From Candidatus Magasanikiibacteriota bacterium (GTDB lineage: Bacteria; Patescibacteriota; Patescibacteriia; Magasanikbacterales; UBA10003), in NCBI GenBank assembly GCA_016214465.1, contig JACROI010000002.1, positions 1 to 33,331 on the forward strand: a stretch of 33,331 nt of DNA, given 5' to 3'. A program made the translations under genes and the position numbers. The notes under the pieces are model-generated. The model was given only the letters and a program-made list of their open reading frames with translations, was not told the DNA's origin and searched no databases. Within the stretch, counting starts at the first letter, position 1, and every line of letters begins with the position of its first letter. Shown here in pieces: positions 1-10,200 of this stretch.

Positions 1-1
1 A

Positions 2-1378
2 CAAGAAGACAATGTTTCTACATGCCTTAACAGAGGAGGCATCTGGTGCTATGACAATAGCTCCAAAAATACCGGTTATTGTTCCACCGGTTCTTGCAAA
101 TTAACACCTCCAACTCCGGAACCTACACCTCAACCCCAACCAGTACAATCTCCGGACATGTCTAAACAGATTGAGCGAGAGAAAAAAGACATGTTGCGCG
201 AATTGCGTATGTTTGAAAGATACTTTAAAAAACTGAAAGATGGCACCGTGCTGTCAAAAATCGCAGCCTTAAGCGATAAAATACAAAAAGTTGATTCCAA
301 AATTACCGACGCGATGAGCGTGATGGAAGCGATACGAGAAGAAATACAAATTATGCGCGAGGCCTACCAAGACGCCACGGAAAACGACAATCAAGTGAAT
401 GAACAACAGCGCGATGAAAAATTCCAAAAACAGGCCTTGCGTGACATGAAGAACGGCGTTAAAAATTTTGAGAAATATCTTAAAACTTTGGATATACGGA
501 TAGCCGGTTTGGAAAAGAAAGGATTTGTCGTTGACGCGGCTATAAAAGACACTTTGGCTAAAGCCAAAGAACTGGTTGCAAATGCCAAAACAGCCGAGAC
601 CTACGATGAAATCAAGGATATTATGGAACAATTGCCGCAACTGGTGGAAAATTTAAACGACTTCATGCCTCGGCTTGAACAGCTGGCTCGTATTCCACAG
701 ATTATCAAAATGATCGCGGCTCGCGTTACGGCCACCGAACGGCTGGTCGTTCAAACGGAAAAAACAGCCGCCCGGCTCAAATTTGACGCCACGGAAGAAA
801 TTCAAAATATGCGCACTTTGCTGGATGAAGTGAAAGCGGCAGTGGAGCAAGTTAGATCCGCTTCGTTTGAAAATGATTTATTCACATTTATTCAGGACAA
901 TATCTTGGAAAAATTAGCCGATATCCAACAAATTTCCGACAACTTGAAAAATGTCGTGAGCGTGAAAAAATATGCCAGTCAAACGGCCGCCAATGTCAAA
1001 AAGTATGAACAACGAATTGCCAAACTGGAAAAAAAGGGCGAAGATGTGAGCGAGCCGCAATTCTTGTTGGATGAAGCCAAAACTCACCTTGATGACTTGC
1101 GCGCCTTGGCTAATCAAAAACTGACAGAGGATTCGGCTCTGGAAATTATTGAACATCTGCGCGCTCTGACCGAGACCATGAATCAGCTGGCTGAATCTCT
1201 AAAAATAGTCACGCCGGACGCTTTGGAACAGCAATTGAAAAAATCATTGCAAGGCGTGGGTGCCACTTTCAAACAATTTGAAGTGAATGAAATTGAAAAA
1301 TTGATGGTTAAAGCGTTTCATGTGGCCAATTACTTCCGTTTGTCGCCACAGCGTTCGCTCGCAATTTTGATGGAATAA
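2..1378 (+). CDS. C-terminal part of a larger protein: Cys-containing segment, Pro-rich linker, long coiled-coil region (5' end outside window)
   Basis: The frame of the listed ORF (ATG 158) is open to the window edge: QEDNVSTCLNRGGIWCYDNSSKNTGYCSTGSCKLTPPTPEPTPQPQPVQSPDMSKQ..., followed by Lys/Glu-rich heptad-like sequence. Confidence 0.75.
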   Translation, partial: QEDNVSTCLNRGGIWCYDNSSKNTGYCSTGSCKLTPPTPEPTPQPQPVQSPDMSKQIEREKKDMLRELRMFERYFKKLKDGTVLSKIAALSDKIQKVDSKITDAMSVMEAIREEIQIMREAYQDATENDNQVNEQQRDEKFQKQALRDMKNGVKNFEKYLKTLDIRIAGLEKKGFVVDAAIKDTLAKAKELVANAKTAETYDEIKDIMEQLPQLVENLNDFMPRLEQLARIPQIIKMIAARVTATERLVVQTEKTAARLKFDATEEIQNMRTLLDEVKAAVEQVRSASFENDLFTFIQDNILEKLADIQQISDNLKNVVSVKKYASQTAANVKKYEQRIAKLEKKGEDVSEPQFLLDEAKTHLDDLRALANQKLTEDSALEIIEHLRALTETMNQLAESLKIVTPDALEQQLKKSLQGVGATFKQFEVNEIEKLMVKAFHVANYFRLSPQRSLAILME

Positions 1379-1390
1379 TCACCGTTCAAA

Positions 1391-1424
1391 AAAACACCCC
1401 TCCTTTGACCGGAGTGGTGTTTTG
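1391..1424 (+). terminator. Intrinsic terminator
   Basis: AAAACACCCCTCC-TTTGACC-GGAGTGGTGTTTT, 13-bp stem with one mismatch, then T-rich. Confidence 0.75.
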
Positions 1425-1442
1425 TTTTACAATATCTTTACT

Positions 1443-2411
1443 ATGCTCATAATGCTTCACGGTCCGGACACTTGGCGCAGCCGCCAACAATTATCAAAAA
1501 TGATTGCCGAATTCAAGGCCAAACGCGACCCATCCGGCCTGAATCTAAATATTTTTGACGCAGCCAAAGCCGAAGGCGCCGAGATGCTGGAAGCCATGGT
1601 CGCCAGTCCTTTTTTAGCCGAGAAACGACTGACTGTACTGGAGCGATTATCCGAAAACAAAAAAAAGGACTTATGGGCCAATCTTTTGGAATTGATAAAA
1701 AATAAAAAATTGCCGGACACATCAGTCGTCATTTTTTGGGAAAGCGAAATCAAATTAAATTCCCATCCTCTTTTTGAAACATTGGCCAAACAAAAATTTT
1801 CACAAAAATTTGAAACACTATCTGGCGTGAAATTAAACCAATGGATTAAACGGGAAATTGCCGGTCGTAACTTGGAAATTGAACAATACGCGTTGACTGC
1901 GTTGACCAATTATCCTTTTGACAGCTTGTGGCAAATAATCAATGAACTTGATAAAATCGCGGCCTATTTGTCAAAAGAGTCGGAGAAAAAAATTACGTTA
2001 AAACATGTAAATCTTTTCTTGAATGAAGTCGGCGATGATAATATTTTTCATTTCCTGGACGCTCTCACCGGGCGGCGCGCCAAAGAAGCAATTAAGCTTT
2101 TGCATACTCAATTTGACAACGGAGAAGAGTCTGGTAAAATTTTTAATTTGATTGTCGGGCAATGGCGCAAACTTTTATTACTCAAAGATTATTTTTCTCT
2201 CAACCCGGGCTCAACCTCTGACAGCGCTGCCAAAGAGCTGGACATTCATCCGTTTGTGGTTAAAAAAACCCTGGCAATTTTGCCGGGATTCTCATTTGCA
2301 AAATTAAAAGAAATTTATAGCGAGTTATTAAATATTGATCTCAAGGCCAAAACTGGCGAGGGAGATTACGCATCATCTTTGGAAATGCTTGTGGCCAAAA
2401 TTTGCCAATAA
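1443..2411 (+). CDS. holA: DNA polymerase III subunit delta
   Basis: HolA-like: MLHGPDTWRSRQQL N-terminus, ASPFLAEKRLTVLERL, NEVGDDNIFHFLDAL. The listed start at 1422 is a TTG inside the terminator; ATG 1443 (or 1452) is more plausible. Confidence 0.85.
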   Translation: MLIMLHGPDTWRSRQQLSKMIAEFKAKRDPSGLNLNIFDAAKAEGAEMLEAMVASPFLAEKRLTVLERLSENKKKDLWANLLELIKNKKLPDTSVVIFWESEIKLNSHPLFETLAKQKFSQKFETLSGVKLNQWIKREIAGRNLEIEQYALTALTNYPFDSLWQIINELDKIAAYLSKESEKKITLKHVNLFLNEVGDDNIFHFLDALTGRRAKEAIKLLHTQFDNGEESGKIFNLIVGQWRKLLLLKDYFSLNPGSTSDSAAKELDIHPFVVKKTLAILPGFSFAKLKEIYSELLNIDLKAKTGEGDYASSLEMLVAKICQ

Positions 2412-2412
2412 C

Positions 2413-2440
2413 AAAAGAGAGCCGAGCGGCTCTCTTTTTT
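2413..2440. terminator. Bidirectional intrinsic terminator between convergent holA and rpsT
   Basis: AAAAGAGAGCC-GAGC-GGCTCTCTTTTTT. Confidence 0.85.
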
Positions 2441-2442
2441 AA

Positions 2443-2706
2443 TTACTTAATCGCGTTAATCTTTGCCATCAATCTTGACTTCATTCGATTGGCGGTATTT
2501 TTTTTCAACACATTTCCTTTCACTGCTTTGTCGCAGGCCTTTTGCCACTCCACTGCCAATTTTTTCAATTCATCTTTGGCTTTGGCTGCCAGGGCTTTGA
2601 TGATTTTTCTCATCAAAAGATCAAGACCAGCCTTGATTTTCTCGTGTTTGGCTGTGGCTTTTTTCGTTTGTCGCAAGGCCTTAATGGCCGCTGATTTATT
2701 AGGCAT
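2443..2706 (-). CDS. rpsT: 30S ribosomal protein S20
   Basis: MPNKSAAIKALRQTKKATAKHEKIKA..., 87 aa, very basic helical S20 pattern. Confidence 0.92.
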   Translation of the reverse strand: MPNKSAAIKALRQTKKATAKHEKIKAGLDLLMRKIIKALAAKAKDELKKLAVEWQKACDKAVKGNVLKKNTANRMKSRLMAKINAIK

Positions 2707-2774
2707 AACTGATTAAAACAAGTTAGATAATTATGATTAGTAGTATATTAAAATCAGCCAAAAATGTCAAGCGC

Positions 2775-3836
2775 CTACTCTTCCACCATTGGTTTGTCAA
2801 TCAGCGACGGCTCAATCTGGCTCTCCCCACCGCTTATTTTCGCCACATCTTTATCAATTTTTTTAAATTCCTTGTAAGATAAATTATACGCGTTCACGGC
2901 CGTGCCCAAATGCCCGCCAAGTTTTTTCATGTAATCATCATAGGCCAACAAATGTTTGCTCAAGTCCCCTATTCTTTTAATAATGTCTTTGATTGAGTCC
3001 TCCATTTGCAAAGCGCGAAGCCCTTGTAAAACCGTTTGTAAATATGCCAAAAATGAAGTTGGGGAAACAATAATCACATGTTTTTCTTTGGTGGCGTATT
3101 CAATCAAATCCTTGGTATTGACTTTAATGCCGCCGACCTGGTTGACAAGCAAATCATAATAAATCGCTTCGGCCGGAATAAACATAAAAGCAAAATCAAC
3201 CGTGCCTTGATTTGGCTTGATGTATTTGGCTGTTTCATCAATGCGATTTTTCAAATCCTGTTTGAATAGTTTTTCCAATTTTTCTTTTTCCAAAGAATCT
3301 TTTTCATTAATAATGCGATTATAATTTTCCAAAGAAAATTTGGAATCAATGGGAATTATTTTGTCTTTCACAAACACCGCCGCGTCCACGATTAAATCGT
3401 GCCCGTCTTCATCCTGCCCCAAATTGTATTGCATGGCAAAACTTTTCGGCGGCAAAACATTTTTTAAAACCGTTTCCAAATAATACTCACCCAAAATTCC
3501 GCGCTGTTTTGGATTTTTTAAAATATCTTCCAGTGATTGCAATTGTTCGGCAAAACTCGCCACATTTTTATTGGTTTCTTCCAATTTGGTCAATTTTTCC
3601 GTCACTTCCTGAATCACGCGCGTGCTAATGCCATATTGTTGTTGCACAGATTTATGCGTTTCTGTAAGTTTTAAATCCACCGCGCGCGTCAATTCGTTAA
3701 GCTGATTTTGTAGTAACAAAAAACCTTGCTGGTCTTTTGGTTGATTCAATGCATGAAGTTTTTTGTATAACACAAATAAGCCAATGAGTATGATAAAAAA
3801 GGTTACACTAAAAATAATGAAAATAATATTTTGCAT
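2775..3836 (-). CDS. rmuC: DNA recombination protein RmuC
   Basis: N-terminal TM, coiled coil, then KNPKQRGILGEYYLETVLKNVLPP...IPIDSKFSLENYNRI, typical RmuC core. Confidence 0.9.
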   Translation of the reverse strand: MQNIIFIIFSVTFFIILIGLFVLYKKLHALNQPKDQQGFLLLQNQLNELTRAVDLKLTETHKSVQQQYGISTRVIQEVTEKLTKLEETNKNVASFAEQLQSLEDILKNPKQRGILGEYYLETVLKNVLPPKSFAMQYNLGQDEDGHDLIVDAAVFVKDKIIPIDSKFSLENYNRIINEKDSLEKEKLEKLFKQDLKNRIDETAKYIKPNQGTVDFAFMFIPAEAIYYDLLVNQVGGIKVNTKDLIEYATKEKHVIIVSPTSFLAYLQTVLQGLRALQMEDSIKDIIKRIGDLSKHLLAYDDYMKKLGGHLGTAVNAYNLSYKEFKKIDKDVAKISGGESQIEPSLIDKPMVEE

Positions 3837-3943
3837 ATATCTAATTCTAGCTGTTTTGGATTAAAAAAGCAATAATAAAAAAAGCCCGCGATCATCAAGT
3901 GGTGACGACGCAGGCGGTGTTGGTTGCGCGATGACATGGCCGA

Positions 3944-4570
3944 TTAAGCCAGCGGGCGGAAGAACTGAGAGTCACGCCGTTGAATTTGAGCCGGAATGCC
4001 TTTAGACGGCTCCAAGATGAAATTTAAACGCGTCATGGCGGCATTAGTGCCGGTTGATCCTGGAATCTGCGGCCGCCCGGCAATCACACTGCCAAATGCG
4101 GCCTTGATACCACCAGGATAAATTCCCCACTCATTACACCGACGAATCAGTTCTGCTCCAGCCCAGCCAATGTCTTCGCCATCAGCCAGTTTGGCTAAAA
4201 CTCCGTCAGCTCCGTTTAAAGCGGCCATGAAAGTGCGGCGATGCGCTGGATTACGCCTCTGAAATTCATCCACATCTTGATTTTGCAAATTGTCAAGATG
4301 TTCCGCGCTCAAAACACCGCGAACAAGGATTTCATAGGTGTGGCGGCCGCCATCATGATGGTTGATTATCCACAAGGTACCTATATCCGCTTGGCTCAAA
4401 AGCTCACGGACATTCTTGGTTTTCACGCTTGACGTTAACATGGGTGATTTTGTTTCCAGTTCCGCTTTAGACGCGCGAGTATGGCTTTCCTTTATAATCT
4501 GGGCATATATAACCAGAGCAGAGCCCAAAATCACTACCATGATAACAAAGAATGCAATCAATCCGCTCAT
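3944..4570 (-). CDS. Hypothetical membrane-anchored protein
   Basis: ORF with N-terminal TM (MSGLIAFFVIMVVILGSALVIYA). GGAGGAAGATAAAATG ribosome-binding context supports start at 4570; TTGACA-N18-TAGTAT promoter upstream. Confidence 0.7.
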   Translation of the reverse strand: MSGLIAFFVIMVVILGSALVIYAQIIKESHTRASKAELETKSPMLTSSVKTKNVRELLSQADIGTLWIINHHDGGRHTYEILVRGVLSAEHLDNLQNQDVDEFQRRNPAHRRTFMAALNGADGVLAKLADGEDIGWAGAELIRRCNEWGIYPGGIKAAFGSVIAGRPQIPGSTGTNAAMTRLNFILEPSKGIPAQIQRRDSQFFRPLA

Positions 4571-4618
4571 TTTATCTTCCTCCGTGTTTGTTATTTTTCC
4601 TCCCAAGTTCCTGCTTAA

Positions 4619-4648
4619 ATACTAGCAAAATGTTATCTTGATTGTCAA
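4619..4648 (-). promoter_or_regulatory. Sigma70-like promoter for the 3944..4570 gene
   Basis: Minus strand TTGACA - 18 nt - TAGTAT. Confidence 0.55.
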
Positions 4649-4848
4649 ACTTACAAATATGTGATTAAATATAAGGAACGGTTATGAATAATAAAAAAGG
4701 GGGCAAAAGAATGGTTCTCAATTAAAAGAATTGAAAGAATAATTTGACGACACTTGTTAATAAATAAGATTAGCTGAAAAGGCAAAAAATAAAGACAAAA
4801 AAGGCTTTAAAATTGTTTCAAATGAAACTGCCTGGCTAAAAAACACCT

Positions 4849-4920
4849 GCCCCCATAGTTCAACGGATAGAACAGGCCCGTCCTAAGGGCAAGATGTGTG
4901 TTCAATTCATGCTGGGGGCA
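4849..4920 (+). tRNA. tRNA-Arg(CCT)
   Basis: Acceptor GCCCCCA/TGGGGGC, anticodon loop GTCCTAA, T loop TTCAATT; no encoded CCA. Confidence 0.85.
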
Positions 4921-4946
4921 AAAAAAGAACAAATAATAGATTTTAA

Positions 4947-5020
4947 GGGCCCATAGTAAAGTGGCATTACGTGGCATTCGCATTGCCAAGGCCCGGGTTC
5001 GATTCCCGGTGGGTCCACCA
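4947..5020 (+). tRNA. tRNA-Ala(CGC) with encoded CCA
   Basis: Acceptor GGGCCCA/TGGGTCC with G3-U70 identity pair, anticodon loop TTCGCAT, T arm CGGGTTCGATTCCCG, ends ACCA. Confidence 0.9.
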
Positions 5021-5050
5021 AAATTTGTATAGACTATACTATACAAATTT
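5021..5050. repeat. 30-bp palindrome copy 1 (12-6-12)
   Basis: AAATTTGTATAG-ACTATA-CTATACAAATTT, perfect 12-bp arms. Confidence 0.9.
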
Positions 5051-5062
5051 TTGTTTGCTTAA

Positions 5063-5092
5063 AAATTTGTCTACACTAGTCTATACAAATTT
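5063..5092. repeat. 30-bp palindrome copy 2
   Basis: AAATTTGTCTACACTAGTCTATACAAATTT. Confidence 0.88.
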
Positions 5093-5152
5093 ACCTGTGG
5101 ATAACTGCCAAAACAATCTTTTTATAACTAAAATCAAGAATCTAATCCTTCC

Positions 5153-5223
5153 GGAGTTTTGTCTATAACCTTTTTTGCTGCGAACTGTCGCCGCGACTGC
5201 AAAAAAGTTATAGACAAAACTCC
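5153..5223. repeat. Long inverted repeat / hairpin
   Basis: GGAGTTTTGTCTATAACCTTTTTTGC ... GCAAAAAAGTTATAGACAAAACTCC, ~25-bp arms with one bulge, ~20-nt loop. Confidence 0.88.
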
Positions 5224-5413
5224 ACAAACCAATCAATTCCGTAATTTAAACAAATTTTTCCAAAAGTTTCACAAGAAACTTATCTTGACCATAAAATATT
5301 ACACTCTTCTATCATTTTTACCTAAACCACAATAATATCTAGCGTCGGAAAATAAATAATCCGGCAAAATCGCCTTAATCCACTTATTTTTGTATCCATT
5401 CAACTATTTGTGG

Positions 5414-5419
5414 TATAAT
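5414..5419 (+). promoter_or_regulatory. Extended -10 element upstream of prepilin gene
   Basis: TGGTATAAT 21 nt upstream of ATG 5441; weak -35. Confidence 0.4.
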
Positions 5420-5440
5420 CTTATCAACAGCCACTTTCTT

Positions 5441-7246
5441 ATGCTTAAACTTAAAAAACAATCCGGCTTTACTTTAATTGAAATGGTGGTTAGCATTGGC
5501 ATTATGGTGTTAGTCATGTTGGGTATTTTTGGCGCGTTTCAATACACCTATAAAATCATTTATCGAGGTAAAATTCAGATCTTATCCACACAACTGGCCA
5601 ATGAACAACTGGAAATCATTCGTAATCTGCCTTATGAAAGCGTAGGCATTTTAAATGGCATACCCTCTGGCGTTCTAACTTATGAACAAACCAAAGTGCG
5701 CAATAGCGTTACATTTAAGCTCACGACCACTGTCCGCAACATTGACGACCCATTTGATGGCACAATCGGTGGCACGCCTAATGATTTGTCCCCAGCCGAC
5801 TCCAAACAAGCTGAGGTTACCGTATCTTGCACTTCATGCTCGATGCAGACGACTTCGGTCATTTTAAACACCCGCGTAGCGCCTGACGGCTTGGAAAGCA
5901 GTACTGGCGGCGGAGCTTTGTTCATTTCTGTGTTTGATTCTGCAGGAAGCGCAGTGGCGCAAGCCAATGTACATATTGAAAAAGATGAAAATAAAGATGG
6001 TGTCGCGGAATTAACTATTGACGACGTAACCGGCAACAATGGCGAACTGCGCTTGATTGACATGCCGCCGGCTGTTGAAGCGTATAAAATCATTGCCACA
6101 AAAAGCGGCTACTCAACTGATAACACTATTACAGCCAGCCAAAGCAATCCCAATCCTTTAAAACCGCCCGCCACCGTGGCCGCGTCCACTGTCACCAATA
6201 TCAGTTTTGCCATTGACAAAATCAGCAGTTTTAATTTAAAAACACAAAATGTTTTTTGTTCAGCCATCGGCAATGTGGCTGTTGAAGCGCATGGTTCAAA
6301 AATAATCGGCGCCAATCCTGATGTCTATAAATACAGTCAAACCGTCAGCACCAATGGCGACGGCCAAAAAACTTTATCCAACATGGAGTGGGACACTTAT
6401 TCTTTTGCTTTGCCCAGCGCATCCTCATACGACATTTCCGGCAGTATCCCAACTTTGCCTGTGGCTTTAGCGCCAAATTCACAGCAGGATTTAACTTTTA
6501 TTTTAAAAACTCACACTACCAATTCATTGCTCGCGACAATAAAAGACAGCGCCACCAAATTGCCGCTGTCCAACGCAAAAATTACTATTACGAAAAATTC
6601 TTTTATTGATGACCTGACCACCGGCCATGGCTATCTGCGCCAAACTGATTGGTCCGGCAGTTCCGGCCAGGCGCAATTTATTGATGAAACAAAATTCTGG
6701 GAGCAGGATGGCAATGTGGAGATAGATAATCCGGCAGGGGATTTGTTTTTATCAAAATTCGCCGGCAAATATTATTTAACCGGCTTGTTGGAATCGTCAA
6801 CTTTTGATACCGGCACTGCCAGCAATTTTACCAATCTAATTTGGGAACCATTGGCCCAGCCGCCGGCTTGCGGCGCCGCGCCGGTCAAATTTCAAATCGC
6901 CACCGCGGCTGTGGCCTCACCGGAAACATGGAATTACAAAGGTCCGGACGGCACGAGTGCGACATATTACACTGCGAGCGATGCCAATATCTCGTCGGTT
7001 CATAATGGCGACCGTTATTTACGCTACAAACTATTTTTAAACACAGACAGCAACAACTGTACGCCGCAAGTGTCAGATGTGGCTGTGAGTTTTACTTCCG
7101 GATGCACTCCGCCCGGACAGGCCTTTTTTTCAGGCCTGGACAGCGGCACCTACACCGCGACTGTGGAATTGAGCGGTTACCAAACAATAAATACGGAAAT
7201 CGTGGTGAGCGGACGGACACAGGCAGAGATTTTGATGAGTCCTTAA
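5441..7246 (+). CDS. Type IV prepilin-like / secretion pseudopilin-like protein with large carboxypeptidase-regulatory-like extracellular region
   Basis: KKQSGFTLIEMVVSIGIMVLVMLGIF is a class III signal/N-methylation motif; C-terminal SGLDSGTYTATVELSGYQT repeat-like beta domains. Confidence 0.85.
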   Translation: MLKLKKQSGFTLIEMVVSIGIMVLVMLGIFGAFQYTYKIIYRGKIQILSTQLANEQLEIIRNLPYESVGILNGIPSGVLTYEQTKVRNSVTFKLTTTVRNIDDPFDGTIGGTPNDLSPADSKQAEVTVSCTSCSMQTTSVILNTRVAPDGLESSTGGGALFISVFDSAGSAVAQANVHIEKDENKDGVAELTIDDVTGNNGELRLIDMPPAVEAYKIIATKSGYSTDNTITASQSNPNPLKPPATVAASTVTNISFAIDKISSFNLKTQNVFCSAIGNVAVEAHGSKIIGANPDVYKYSQTVSTNGDGQKTLSNMEWDTYSFALPSASSYDISGSIPTLPVALAPNSQQDLTFILKTHTTNSLLATIKDSATKLPLSNAKITITKNSFIDDLTTGHGYLRQTDWSGSSGQAQFIDETKFWEQDGNVEIDNPAGDLFLSKFAGKYYLTGLLESSTFDTGTASNFTNLIWEPLAQPPACGAAPVKFQIATAAVASPETWNYKGPDGTSATYYTASDANISSVHNGDRYLRYKLFLNTDSNNCTPQVSDVAVSFTSGCTPPGQAFFSGLDSGTYTATVELSGYQTINTEIVVSGRTQAEILMSP

Positions 7247-10200
7247 GGAGCGTCAATATATTCCACATCCACACTGCTTAAATCCGGATTATTAAGTATT
7301 TGCAAACCATTGTTAAACGTCTGAACAACAGTGGATGAAATTTTCGGCGCGCCTGCGTCAATTTTCAAACCGATTGACGGATAGTTTAGAGTATTTTTGG
7401 CGTAATTTCTAATTACACTATTTTTAATTTCTGCTTGACTCGCGTTTTTCAAATGCATGGCAACTCCTGGCAAAGCCGAAAATTCCAATAATAAATTATC
7501 AATGGAAATTGGCGTGTTGTTGATGTAAATAGAACCTTCTGGATTGCCAAGTTTGGGCGATTGATTGGCATAATGAATAACCACATTGTTTAAAGTGGAA
7601 GTGGCGCCAGTTTCAAATTTGAATTGCCCCCACTCTAAGCCGATTTGATTCGGCGTAGAACTGGAACTATCAGAATTGGAATCAAATCCGTCGCTGTCAT
7701 CGCGCCAAGAAGTGAAAGTTATTTTTTTGTCAGGCAAGCCGACAACATCAATCGCGCCATTCACAATAATGTTCGCGCCTGGTTTCATTTTAAAAGTCAC
7801 GCCGGGTTTAATTTGCAACAACGCTCCGGCCGAGACAGTGAAGCCGTTGGACACGAGCGGCAAATCATTGATAATTTCCAATGTGCTCGTGGTGGAAATT
7901 GTTCCGCCCCAATCAATGGCATTGACAGTATTGCTTGCAAAATTATTCCCTTCCAATTTGGGAACAACATCGCGCACTGCCACCGGACCATAAGGTGATT
8001 GCTTCCACCATTCCAATTTAGTATTATCCCAGCCGTTATTGATAAATTTATTATTTTTCAAACTCGCGTCAGCGCCAATTGAATATATGGCCTGTAAACC
8101 GTTATTTTCAAACACGCAATCGCTAACAAAAAGTTTGCCTGCACCAGCCGCAACACCCTTGTAATTCTGCGCAATTACGCAGTTGGCCAAAGTGCTGGAA
8201 GAATTTATTAAATTAATGGCAGTGTCCATGGCGCGTGTCCATTTCACTGTGAGACCAACCGCGTTCACAGCCGCGCCGTCAGCCAAGAGCGCGCCATCAG
8301 TGTCTGTGGTTTTGGAACGATAATTGCCGTACAAAATTTGCGTGTTGGCAAAAGAGGCATTACTGCCCTGGTAAAATTGCAAGCGATTCCAATCGCCAGG
8401 AGCTGGTGTTGTTGAATTATCCCAAGCATTGGTGTTGCTACCTTGGCTTGCGTCGCGATATGATGTGAAAATAATCGGGGATTCCATTGTGCCTTGCGTG
8501 ATTAGCGCGCCATAAACATAAAGATTACCGCCGCCGCTGGCCGGCTTGCCTGATTTTACAATAATGCCGGCTGGAATTGTGAGAGTTGTGCCTGTGGCAA
8601 CTGTAAAATCACCTAAAAAATACGGACTGAACTGCGTTGAGAGTATTCTATCCGCGCCAGTGGAGCCGTTGAGATAATTAAATGATGAATTGTATTTTTT
8701 TGGCGTGCCGGAGATGTAGTTATTTTTCGCGTCATGGCCGCGCCGCGCCGGCAAACCGGTTGACTGCCAATTTTCCGCGACATTTCCTGATATCAACGGG
8801 TCAATTCTTTCCATTGATTCTTTTTCATTGTCTGATTTGCCGGCAAACCATTTTTTAGACGCGTCAACTTCATCCAACACACGATTCTGAGCGTCTTTAA
8901 GTTGTAATTTTTCACCGCTGTTGTGGAGCGAGCCGGTAAAAATCAAATCGGCCGCGATGTCGGAAATTGTTTGATCATTAGTGCGTTCCATTAAAAAATA
9001 TTGCTTGCTCTTGATGATGGTGCCGGTGGCAAAAACGGTTTTAATATCATTGCCATCAGCAAGTATCCAGCCGGAAGCGTCAAAATCATAATCAGCGCTG
9101 TTGTACAATTCCAGCCACTCGTCATTGGCATTGGCTTTGGTGCCGGCCCAGGCAATTTCATTGATAACAACATGCGGCAAAGAAATTTCTTGCGCTGATG
9201 ATTGCGCCCACTCGCCAACATTGCCCAACGCGTCTATGGCGCGGACGCGAAATTTATATTGCTTGCCAAATTCAATCACGAAGTTGCCAGTGGTGGAGGT
9301 GGCGGCTGTTTTCCAATTAGTCCACGATGATGTGGCGACATTAATATCACTGTCTTGATAATCTAAATCATAATTAACAATACCGCTTCCGCCATTATCA
9401 TTACCTTGCCATTTTATCTCCAATTCTGTCGCAACTTTTCTTTCAATAAAAATTTGCGCTGTCGGCCCGACAGTATCTTTGATTATTTTTATTGATGAAC
9501 TTGGACTGGTATTTCCGGCAATGTCTTGCGCTGTGAAAGCAAAAACATTTTCACCTTCGTCAAGGTTTTTTTCTATGTTCCAAGCGGCAACTCCAAACGA
9601 AATTTCCGCGTTATTTAGAAAAAGTTTTACAGTGTCGATGGAAACCGCGCCGGAAAGAGTGAAGACAGATGATGTCGTGTAAGTGGGTGATGTTTCCGGC
9701 GTAATAATAATTGGCGCGGCTGGCGGAGTGGTGTCTGGAGGCGGAGAGGGCGGCTCATCGGTGTCATTGCGAGGAGTCAAAGACGACGAAGCAATCTCGC
9801 TGTCATTCTGAGGCAAAGCCGAAGAATCTACTGGCGTTGGCGTTGGTTGGGCGGTGGTCGGCACCGGAGCTGATGATGACCATGATGAACCGCCGCCGGA
9901 ATATGCCACAGAACCTTTATTCGCGCTGTCATTAACCACTTTTTTGTCATTCTGAGCCGCAGGCACAGACATTGATGGCACTGTGACAAACCCAGAAAGC
10001 ACATCACCATTGCTATCCAAAGGCGCGGCGCTGCCACTGTCATTACTGGCAACCTGCTTGTCAGCGGGCGGGAGCAAAGCAATCTCATTTTGGTCATTGC
10101 GAGGCAAAGCCTGCTTGCCGGCAGGCAGGACTGAAACAATCTCGTTGTCATTTGAATAATCTCTTATTGCTTCAACCATTGATTCACCGGTTTCTTGCGC

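Noticed and set aside
3872-3920. Possible terminator of the 3944..4570 gene (AAAAAAAGCCCGCG...CGCAGGCGG)
   Set aside because: Stem pairing is too imperfect to call with confidence.
4807-5046. 79-aa minus-strand ORF (GPTGNRTRALAMRMPRNATLLWALK...) and 65-aa ORF 4971..5168
   Set aside because: They lie across tRNA-Arg/tRNA-Ala and the palindromes; typical spurious translations of tRNA sequence.
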